Source: Aselliscus stoliczkanus
Lineage: Eukaryota; Chordata; Mammalia; Chiroptera; Hipposideridae
Assembly (NCBI GenBank): GCA_033961575.1
Contig: CM066737.1
Span: 45,360,771 to 45,424,770 of the forward strand
Reading direction: 5' to 3'
Length of the DNA stretch: 64,000 bases
Shown: positions 55,616 to 64,000 of the stretch, in pieces
Layout: the number at the start of each line of letters is the position of its first letter
How positions within the stretch are numbered: position 1 is the stretch's first letter
Program-made: the position numbers and the translations under genes
Notes under the pieces: generated by a model
The model's database searches: none
What the model was told of the DNA's origin: nothing
Seen by the model: only the letters and a program-made list of their open reading frames with translations

Positions 55616-57063
55616 TTCTGGTCAAGATGATGCAGAGAAGGTAAATGCTGTAGTTACTTTCTTTCCCAACCACATCAAAATTACAACTAAACTACAAAAC
55701 AGCCATAATTGAGAATCACCTGAAATCTTGCTGAACTGAAGCCCTACAACTGAGGTCATACAGAAGAAGCCAACTTGAGACTGGCAGGAGAGACAGAAAT
55801 GGGGAACAATCTGGTTTCACACCCATGTATGACCATTAAAAACTGGGAGGGATGTCTAGGCTGTGAAGCCCTCTCCCCCCAAGGAATGAGAGGTCCCAGC
55901 CCCTTTCCAGCCCAGGCTTCCAGTGCTGGGGAGAAAACTCCCCATAATTTCTGGCTGTGAAAACCAGTGGCGATTGTGACTGATTGAGACTGATGGCTGG
56001 ATTTCCAGGTGCTTCTTTTAAAGAGAGGATGGACAGACTTACTGATGGAATCACTGGCTCTGAGCTCCAGCACTAGGGCACCAGGTGGATAGACAGCAGG
56101 GACATATAGTGGCAAAATGAGTTGTCTTGATCTGGAATAGGGCCTGGAGGGACAGCCTTCTTGGGGACAGAGGAGCTGGCCAAAGCCATTTTCCTTTGTT
56201 TAGTTACCCTCTTTTCCAGTATGCAGATGCAGGTGACCACGATATCTGAGTCTCCATCATGTTGGCTAATGCCATTCATTTGTCATGCCCTGGTGATTCT
56301 GAGACTCTGCCCTGCCCAAATTTCTGGCACACCTAAACCACTTCCAGTGGCTTTTTGGTACATACCACCAGCCTTTGCTCATACTGCAGACTTTCCTAAG
56401 CTCTGTCAAAGGGTCACAGAACCCAGATAAGCAGCATGTGGCTTCAGTGTGTCCCCCACCACTGGATGAGAAGCCCAAAGCCTGGAACAAGCAGCAGCTG
56501 ACCTTATTTCACAGGTTGGCCTTTTCAGGCACCTCCAAGCATACTGCAAGTAGTGGTCCAGATTGCTTTGTGGCTCCTACTTGGTGGCCCCAGGTTGTGC
56601 TCAGGTTATAGCTGAACTTGACCTACTGCAGGTCCCCTCTGAGGTGGTCCTGGGGCTGTTGTGCCCAATGGGCAGCTTCAAAACCAGCTGAAGCATCACC
56701 TAGCTACCTCCAAGGACAACACACACAAGGGGAAGATTGGGCAGGCACAGAGCTTTGCTGAGACAGGTCCTACTCTGTAGGGTTAGCCCTGACACCACAA
56801 CTCCTCCACTGTAGTCACGACAATGAATAAGCCCAACGTCAATCCCTCCCATTGATGTGCAAATAATAACCAAGGCTCAACTGCAAGAGGAGGGCACACA
56901 TACCCCACCCAAGGGACACACCTGATATACACAGCTCAGATGACCAGGAAGACTGCGCCACTGAGCCCAATAGCACACCTACTATATTAGGTCACTCTAC
57001 TAAGACCAGGAGACATAGCAGCCCTACCTAATACATAGAAACAAACACAGGGAGGAAGCCAAA

Positions 57064-58053
57064 ATGGAGAGAAAAAAAATGTCCCAAATGAAAGAACAAA
57101 ACAAATCTCCATAAAAAGAACTAAACAAAACGAAGACAAGTAATGTACCAGACTCAGAGTTCCAAACACTGGTTATAAGGATGCTCGATGATCTCAGGAA
57201 GAACCTCAACAGAGAGATAAGAAACATAAAAATTGAGATAGAAAACATTAAAAAGTCAATAATAAAGAATATAATAGTGCTGGTCGAGTGGCACAGTGGT
57301 TAAGCACTGGCTTGGGACGCCAGCGACCCTGGTTCGGGTCCCACATATGGGGAATCAGTGACACTGCCCTCAAAAAATATATATATATTAACAGAAATGA
57401 AGAATACATTAGAGACCGTTAACAGTAGATTAGATGAAGCAGAGGATCAAACCAGAGATTTAGAAGATAAGGTAGCAGAAAACACCCAATCAGAACAGCA
57501 AAAAGAAAAAAGGATAAAAAAAATGAGGACAGTTAAAGGAACCTCTGGGACTTCATCAAGAATACAAAAATTCACATTATATGGGTACCAGAAGGAGAAG
57601 AGTGAGAGCAAGGTATTGAAAACCTATTTGAAGAAATAATGATGAAAAATTTCCCTAACCTGGTGAAGGAAATAGATATACAAAACCAGGAAGTGCAGAG
57701 TTCCAAACAAGTTGAACCCAAAGAGGACCACACCAAGACACATCATAATTCAAATGTGCAAAGTTGAAGACAAAGAGAAAATCTTAAAAGGAACAATAGA
57801 AATGTAGTTAGTTACCTACAAGACTGTCAGCTGATTCCTCAACAGAAACTCTGCAGGCCACAAAGGATTGGAAGGAAATATTTGAAGTGATGAAAATCAA
57901 GGACCTATAACCAATATTACTCTATCCAGCAATGCTATCATTTAGAAGCATAGAAGCAAAGGCCAGATACAGAGCTTTCCAGACAAGAAAAAGCTAAAGG
58001 AGTTCATTACCACCAAACCAGAATTACAAAGACTGTTAAAGGAGATTCTTTAA
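57064..58053 (+). pseudogene. L1 ORF1 remnant, element L
   Basis: The start at 57064 encodes MERKKMSQMKEQNKSP and then a stop. Coiled-coil text resumes (VPDSEFQTLVIRMLDDLRKN) to the SINE at 57278-57381, then LDEAEDQTRDLEDKVAENTQ. The downstream RNA-binding and C-terminal parts are in shifted frames, ending near the TAA at 58051. Similar in wording to ORF1 of element G. Confidence 0.82.
57278..57381 (+). mobile_element. tRNA-headed SINE, short type
   Basis: tgctggtcgagtggcacagt ... cactgccctcaaaaaatata. It lies within ORF1 of element L. The tail is partly converted to AT repeats. Confidence 0.9.
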
Positions 58054-58083
58054 GACAAAAAATAAAAAAATATGAATAATAAA

Positions 58084-58365
58084 ATGGCAATAATTACATA
58101 CTTATCAACAATTACTTTCAATGTAAATGGATCAAATGCTCCACTCAAAAGATATGGGGGCTGAATGGATAAGAAAACCAGACTCTTACATATGCTGCCT
58201 AAAAGAGACTCACTGCAGATCAAAAGACACACATAGCCTGAAAATAAAGGGATGGAAAAAGATATTTCATGAAAATGGAAATATACAAACAAACAAGAAA
58301 AAGCTGGAGTATCAATATTTGTACCAGACAAAATAGACTTTAAAATAAAGACTATAAAAAGAGAA
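58084..58365 (+). pseudogene. L1 ORF2 N-terminal fragment, element L
   Basis: An ATG at 58084 starts MAIITYLSTITFNVNGSNAP. The endonuclease N-terminal part continues in shifted frames (58127-58336, SYICCLKETHCRSKDTHSLK). The ORF2 core then ends at the 58365 junction. No RT is present. Confidence 0.8.
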
Positions 58366-58729
58366 AAACTAGCACTTAGAAAACCCGTTTGTGGGAGTTT
58401 ACTCTGAAGAAACCTAAAACACTACTACAAGGGGCCATGTTCATCCATGTGGTCATTGCAGCATTATTTACAATAGCCAAGATATGAAGGCTACCTGGGT
58501 GTCCCTGAATGGACGAATGGATACAGAAGAGGTGGTACATATATACAATGGAATATTACTCTGCCATAAAAAACAATGAAATCTTACCATCTGTGACAAC
58601 ATAGATGGACCCAAAGGGTGTTGTGATGAGTCTAGTAAGTCAGACAGTGAAAGACAAATGTCATATGATACTACCTATAAGTGGAATCTAAAGAACAAAA
58701 TAAACAAACAAATGAAACACAAACAATAT

Positions 58730-59735
58730 TATAGATACAGAGAACATTTTGATGGTTGCCAGATGGGAGTGTGGTTGGGGTGGGTAAAAAAGCCAAAGAA
58801 ATTAAGAAGTACAAATTAGTTGTTACACATTAGTCATGAGAATGTAGAGTATAGCATTAGGAATATAGTCAATAATATTGTAATAACTATGTATGGTGTC
58901 AGATGGGTACTAGATCTATCAGCATGATAGATGGGAGGGGGGTTGGTGGAAGGGTAAAGGGATTAAGAAATACAAATTGGTAGTTACAAAATAGTCATGG
59001 GGATGTAAAGTAAAGCATAGGGAATATAATAAATAATATGGTAATAACTATATATAGTGCTAGGTGGGTACTAGTCAGGGGAATCACATTGTAAATTATA
59101 TAAATGTCTAACAACTATGCTGTATACCTAAAGTTAATATAAATTAATACTGAATGTCAGCTCTAAGTGAAAAAAAGGTGGGGAAAGATAAAGAAGAAGA
59201 GGTTTAAGTTTCCAGATATAAGACTAGTAAGTTTTCGGGGTGCAATATATAGTATAGGAAATATAGTCAGTAATATTGTGATGGTGTGGTACAGTGTCAG
59301 ATGGTTGCTGGACTTATCATGGTGAGAACTTCTTTAGCATAGGGAATATAATCAGTAATATGGTAATAACTATGTATAGTGCCAGGTGGGTATTGTTGAA
59401 TAACTAGGATGTAAACCTGAAACAAATATAATATTGTATGTTAGCTATATTTCAGTAAAAATCTTTTAAAAAGACAAATTTTTTAAAGGGAGGTAAAACT
59501 GAAGGGGAATAAGAGGTTCAAGTTTCCAGGTATGAAAAAAATAAGTCATGGAGATGTAATGTACAGCATGTGGGAATATTGTCAATAATATTGTGATAAC
59601 ATAGTATGGTGTCTGTTGTTTGCTGGACTTATGGTGATCACTTCTTTAGGTATATAAATGTTGAATAGCTATTGTGTACACGTGAAACTGATATAGTACT
59701 GTATGTTAGCTATATTTTAACAAAAATCTTTTTAA
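58730..59735 (+). repeat. Tandem-like L1 3'UTR modules
   Basis: Four related modules follow one another: about 58730-58935, 58936-59185, 59190-59470 and 59475-59735. Each has a gatggt...-like start, a version of aggaatatagtcaataatat, a tggtgtcagatgggtactag-like block, and (in three) an end such as tgtatgttagctatattt plus an A-rich tail. Module boundaries are approximate. Confidence 0.7.
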
Positions 59736-59767
59736 AATTTTCTGTTTAAAAGGAATAATATATTTTA

Positions 59768-59873
59768 GGCCCAGCCGAGTGGCGCGGTGGTTCAGCGCTT
59801 GCTTGGGAAGCCAGCGGTGCCAGTTCAGGTCCCACATATGAGGGCCAGTGAAATAGCACTCAAAAAAAAAATA
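59768..59873 (+). mobile_element. tRNA-headed SINE, short type
   Basis: ggcccagccgagtggcgcgg ... gaaatagcactcaaaa. The likely target duplication begins aaaaggaataata/aaaaggagtatca. Confidence 0.9.
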
Positions 59874-60343
59874 AAAGGAGTATCAAATAGGGTAAGAATT
59901 ACATTAAAATTATTCACTATTCCAACTACCATTAAATATTTTGATGTAATACTCTGGTTTGTTATGTATGTATACAGTTTTAAAATTTTTGAATCATATT
60001 GATATCATTTTCTATGCTGTATTAAAAACATTTTTAGCATTTCTGCCTATTATTAAAAGTCTGTTAAGAGCATGGATCCATTATATTCCATGTCCCATAA
60101 TTTTAATATATTTTTGGAAGTTTAAATTGTTGGAAACATTTATTGTTATAAATTAGGTTATGATGAATGTCATTTGTTCATAAATTTTTGTGAAGGTCTT
60201 AGGATATTGCCTTATATCAAAATCTTTTCCTATTTGATAAAAAAAAGAAAATGATTTTGGAAATTTTAGAATCAAACTGTTCTTTAAAATCCAAGTATTT
60301 CAAGGATTCCCTCCCATATTCTTTTATTTATTTTGTATTTTGT
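59874..60343. other. Unassigned AT-rich DNA
   Basis: No gene or repeat recognised. It is very AT-rich with short open frames only. Confidence 0.5.
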
Positions 60344-60454
60344 ATTTTTTTTTTTTAGCTGAGCCATCCTGCCACCTGTTGGCAGCTCAATGGCAGCTCA
60401 GCTCGGGCTGGGCATCAAATTGCTGTTGCTCAGAGCTCAGCTCTCACTCTTGAG
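60344..60454 (-). mobile_element. tRNA-related SINE, medium type, truncated head
   Basis: T run, then agctgagccatcctgccacc ... cactcttgagagtccc. It lacks the terminal head (gccactcggccggcc) seen at 2345-2360. Confidence 0.82.
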
Positions 60455-60496
60455 AGTCCCAAATTATTTTAAAAGGGATTTTTTATAAGTTTATTT

Positions 60497-60735
60497 ATTT
60501 TTAAATTTATTGGGGTGACATTGGTTAGTAAAATTATATAGGTTTCAAGTGTATAGTTCTATAATACATCATCTGTATATTGCATTTTTTATCTCCCAAA
60601 GTCAAATCTACTTCTGTCACTATATATTTGACCCTCTTTACCCTTTTCTACCTCTCCTTAAAACTGAAAGCAACAAACAAATAAGACAAACAAACAAAAA
60701 CTCATAGACACAGACAACTGTACAGCGATTACTGA
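60497..60735. mobile_element. Old LINE-1 3' end, partly inverted
   Basis: The first part is antisense (ttattggggtgacattggtt, ttcaagtgtatagttctata). The part after about 60660 is sense-like (aaaactcatagacacagaca). This suggests a small 5' inversion of a 3'UTR fragment. Confidence 0.6.
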
Positions 60736-61970
60736 TATTTTTTATTATAGATTTCAAATTTAGTTCTTTGAAGGTCAGAGAATATATCTATAATATTTCA
60801 ATCTTTTAAAAATGTATTAGGGGCCGGCCGAGTGGCTCAGTTGGTTAAGAGTTGGCTTAGAGCTCGTGCTCTGAGCAACACGGCAGCCAGTTCAATTCCC
60901 ACATGGGTCAGTGAACGCTGCACCCTGGCTAAGCTGTCACTGAGCTGCCAGTAGGTGGCAGGATGGCTCAGCTGGTATAACAACAAGATTGCATGTTGAC
61001 TGGTGGGTTATGCCCACCCAAAACTAAGACTGAATTGGGCACCTTGAACTGAGCTGCCACCCAGATGATTCAGTGGATAGGGCATGCGCTCTTAACAACA
61101 AGGCTACCGGGTTCAACTCCTGCATGGGATAGTGGCTATGCCCACCCACAACTAAAATTGAACTCAGCACCTTGAGCTTAGAGGCCACTAGCTGCTGATG
61201 GGTAAGCCAGATGGTGACTGGCGCCCTTCACAATGAAGACTGAAGAACAACTTGGCTGGTCCCCTCCCCCAATTCCCCAATACTGTTCCCCTCTCCCAAT
61301 TCCCCAATAAAATCCTTAAATACAAAAAAAAAATTGCTCCACAAAAAAAAAAAAACTGTATTGGGACTCATTTTGTAACTAAGCATGTGGCCTATATTAT
61401 TGGAAGTTCCATGTGTATTTGAAAATAATGTGTCCTGTTGTTTTCTGAAATTCTAAGTCAATTTGGTTGTTACTGCTATTTAAATCTTCTCTATGCCTAT
61501 TGATTTTTGGTCTAATTATATCTATCACAGAGCAAAAATTATTGTAGTCTTCAAGTATAACTGTGTATTAGTTTAATTTTCTTTTCCAATCTGTCTGCTT
61601 TTGCTTCTTGTATTTTGAAGCTCTGCTGTAGTTGCACATACATTTAGTGTGTGACTTCTTAATGAATTCACTCCCTTATCACTATAAAATGCTCCCCTTT
61701 ATCCTTGTTTTGATGTTTCCTTTGTCTGATATTAATATAGCCTCTCCAGCTTTATTATGATTATGCTTTTCATTTTATACTTTTTCCATTTCATAGGCTA
61801 CATTTGTCTTTATATTTAAAGTGAATTTATCACAGACAGCATATAGTTGTCTTTTTTTATCCAATTGATTTAAACTTAATGGGATTATTCTTATGCTGCT
61901 TTAAATGTACCATCTTGTTATTTACTTTCCATTTGTCTATCTGTTTTCCCAATTGATTTTGCATTAATTG
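60736..61970 (-). mobile_element. Old LINE-1 ORF2 (endonuclease region) remnant, antisense
   Basis: The plus strand wording parallels antisense ORF2 of the younger copies in order (actaagcatgtggcctatat; gtcttcaagtataactgtgt; ctttgtctgatattaatata; atccaattgatttaaactta) but is far more diverged. It is interrupted by the VES-like SINE at 60821-61333. Confidence 0.7.
60821..61333 (+). mobile_element. VES-like SINE, full multi-module (~510 bp)
   Basis: ggggccggccgagtggctca head, a second module with ggctaccgggttcaactcct, linker gcaccttgagcttagaggcc, and the tail with two copies of ccaattccccaat before aaaatccttaaat. The best example here for comparing the window's SINE with bat VES elements. Confidence 0.85.
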
Positions 61971-61984
61971 AGTTTCATAATTAT

Positions 61985-62907
61985 TTTCTATCCTTTTCTA
62001 TTTGCTCCAGAAATTTAAGGAAACCTCTGCCTAATCATTGGCTAACCACTAAGCTAGCCAAACAGAAACTATAGTGGCCACAGATGACAAAGGATACAGA
62101 TTTTTACAGAATTAGTTCAGGAAAGTAACTAAACTAAAGAATAAGAACAATAGCAACCAACAGTAACAACAAATGCTGAGGAAAGGGGAGAACCTGATTC
62201 CTAGATCTGACACCTTATGTCATTCAAAATGTCCAGTTTTCAGCAACAACAAAAGTATAAGGCATGCACAGAAACAAGGAAGTACAGCCCGTATACATAA
62301 TATAAAACGCATTCAATAGAAATTGTTCAAGAGGGAACCCAGACATTGAATTTACTAGACAAAGACTTCAAATTACTTTTTCAAATATGATGAAAGAACT
62401 GAAGAAAACCATGTCTAAAGAACAACAGTAAAGTATAAGAACAATGTTTCACCAAATAGAGAATATCAATAAAGAGAATATATACTACCCCAAGAAAAAC
62501 TAAATAGAAATTTTGAAATTGAAAATACCATAACTGAAATGAAAAATTCGCTAGCTGGGGTTCAACATCAGCTTTGATGAGAGAGAAGAATATATCAGTG
62601 AACTTGAAATAGGTGAATTGAAATTATTGAGCTGGCAGAACTGAAAAAAATGAAAAATAAACACAGCCTTAGAGACTGTCGCATAATCAAGTATATCAAC
62701 ACACATATAATGAAAGTCCCAGAAGACAAGGAGAGGAAAAAGGAGAATAAAGAATAATTGAAGAATAATGGTTGAATAATCCTAAAATTTGATGGAATAT
62801 ACTTATGTACACATCCAAGGAGCTCAATGAACCCAAAGAGCATAAACTCAAAGAGATTTGTATGCAAACATATCATAACTAAACTGTTGAAAATCAAAGA
62901 CACTGAG
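61985..62907 (+). mobile_element. Old LINE-1/HAL1-like 5'UTR-ORF1 remnant, sense
   Basis: It contains gacattgaatttactagaca, aactgaagaaaaccatgtct and, near the end, aactgttgaaaatcaaagac, wording typical of old mammalian L1 ORF1. No open frame is retained. It is interrupted at about 62907 by the MMADHC retrocopy. Confidence 0.65.
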
Positions 62908-63965
62908 CCTTTTTATTATCATAAACAAACGTGTGATTTATTTTTGGAGAAAAGTAATTAAAACTGAGGTTTTTTTTCAGTAAAGGGGAGAAATAACAAT
63001 AGAAGATTATACCCTAGTTTCAAGTTAATTACCACATTCTGTATAATGTGGATGTGCTCAACATGTATTCAATGACAATATGAATGAATATTTGAGATGT
63101 AAAAATGATAAACTACTCGCCAATGTTATAAATTAATAAATGTTGAAATAAATACCTAGAAATAAGTAAATTTTATATATTGAAGCCTTTGACAGTCTTT
63201 ATAGATGAACCCAAATGTTAAGTGCAAATAATACAGTAAATAAATTGACATTACTGATAGCTTCCACTAAGTTTCTTTATAATATGGCTATCTAGTGTTG
63301 GATTTGTTAAGATACTTCCTACAACCACATGGGCAGCCCAGACTATGATGAATCGCTTCACAGCAACCAAGATCATCAACAGATAATCTTTTTTTTTTTT
63401 GAGGGCAGTGTCATTGGCCCTCATATGTGGGACCGAACCAGGGCCACTGGCTTCCCAACACAGCGCTTAACCACCGTGCCACTCGGCCGGCCCTGAACAG
63501 ATAATCTTAAATGTTGATAATGTTCATCTGTTTCAAAAAGAGTGTTGTTGGTTTATGGTCCAAAAAGTGCCAAACCAGATGATGGGTCAATAAAGTTAGC
63601 CCAATAGTCTTCAGCTTGAAGAGTGTAGTATATTTCCGTAGCACCACTGATGAGCATTTCTAAAAGCATTCCTCTTTCATTTTCTACCTCCTTTCTCCCA
63701 TCATATCCTTCTTAGTTTTCTGTTACAGTCAGAATCATTAGTTTGTTGGTGGCCACTTCTGGAAACAGTGATTGAAAGTCTCTTCAGGGCAATTCTGGAC
63801 ATGTTTAGATTGTACAGTCTACTTTGGCACTTTCAAAGTAAGTTTCTGCACTGTTAATTTCTTGTTCACCAGGTGATTCATTACCCTGAAATTCATTCAC
63901 ATGTTGTGCCATTACAAACTCATGTCTTTTACTTGATAAAGATTCTACTAGAATATCAGGTAAAG
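62908..63965 (-). pseudogene. MMADHC: Processed pseudogene of MMADHC, minus strand, 5' part cut
   Basis: MMADHC is the mitochondrial/cytosolic cobalamin-trafficking protein of cblD disease. The minus strand reads through its middle and C-terminal part without introns: [20 protein letters not shown], then [20 protein letters not shown], later [13 protein letters not shown] and SVDDLGCC. In-frame stops interrupt it (after the codons at about 63812 and elsewhere). A SINE sits at 63391-63495. The coding end is near 63260, and 63259-62908 would be 3'UTR with an aataaa-type signal near 62937. Sequence beyond 63966 is A/T-rich and no longer matches, so another insertion or a truncation cuts the 5' side. 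Confidence 0.9.
63391..63495 (-). mobile_element. tRNA-headed SINE, short type, inside the MMADHC pseudogene
   Basis: T run, gagggcagtgtcattggccc ... gccactcggccggccc. Perfect target duplication aacagataatctt at 63378-63390 and 63496-63508. Confidence 0.95.
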
Positions 63966-64000
63966 TTTTATTTATTTTAAATTTAATTTTATTTATTTAT
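63966..64000. other. A/T-rich window end, possible start of another antisense retroelement
   Basis: ttttatttattttaaattta resembles the T-rich 3' junction seen before antisense L1 ends at 13086 and 14106. Too short to classify. Confidence 0.35.

Larger units (their letters stand above)
55616..59735 (+). mobile_element. LINE-1 element L, sense, ORF2 core missing, repeated 3'UTR modules
   Basis: 5' end ttctggtcaagatgatgcag (55616), 5'UTR to about 57063, ORF1 57064 to about 58053, ORF2 start from about 58084. At about 58365 the endonuclease sequence jumps to the ORF2 C-terminal/3' region (tttacaatagccaagatatg). The 3'UTR then occurs as successive related modules to about 59735. One SINE interrupts ORF1. 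Confidence 0.82.

Noticed and set aside
1..64000. A new multi-gene biological system
   Set aside because: Apart from two processed pseudogenes, all coding-like sequence is L1 ORF1/ORF2; no cluster of intact genes exists in the window.

Overview
This is mammalian nuclear DNA made almost entirely of retroelements. I see no intact host gene. Codons are broken throughout, and every long open frame lies in LINE-1 (L1) or SINE sequence. The tRNA-headed SINEs ending in a VES-like 3' module (...ccccaataaaatctt), the young and the old L1 copies, and the MIR and MER5-type relics suggest a placental mammal. A bat (Chiroptera) is the best guess; this is inference, and I cannot name the species.

Layout. 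1-5613: antisense L1 with ORF2, ORF1 and a long 5'UTR, carrying three SINEs. 5806-6950: class I-type solo LTR with a 4-bp target-site duplication (TSD). 7001-11717: sense, 5'-truncated L1 split by a 1.1-kb minus-oriented solo LTR (9590-10718, 6-bp TSD). 11719-18755: a pile of three antisense L1s; the last reaches its 5' end but has lost most of ORF2. 18756-21185: quieter DNA with two MIRs and a MER5-like relic. 21186-30309: long sense L1 (5'UTR, ORF1, ORF2, 3'UTR) with two SINEs and a solo LTR lying between 59-bp direct repeats. 30310-33430: MIR, MER5-like relic, old L1 3' end, SINEs and a GT microsatellite. 33436-42540: long antisense L1 with six SINE insertions, one of which looks like a 3' transduction. 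43290-45735: antisense L1 with ORF1 but no ORF2. 45755-48136: sense L1 3' part. 48268-48979: isolated antisense L1 5'UTR. 50260-53394: EIF3M processed pseudogene cut by three later insertions. 55616-59735: sense L1 with ORF1, most of ORF2 missing, and repeated 3'UTR modules. 60497-62907: old L1 pieces. 62908 to about 63965: antisense MMADHC processed pseudogene.

The two pseudogenes are the only host protein-coding sequence I recognise. Both are dead retrocopies, presumably made by L1 machinery. The elements do not work together as a pathway. What can be read here is a layered history of insertions: SINE and L1 copies inside older L1s and inside the retrocopies, many with clear target-site duplications. 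I found no CRISPR array, rRNA, genuine tRNA gene, prokaryotic feature or coherent new biochemical system. The observations most worth checking are the SINE with a candidate 3' transduction, the LTR between 59-bp repeats, the modular SINE families, and the three L1s that kept ORF1 but lost the ORF2 core.
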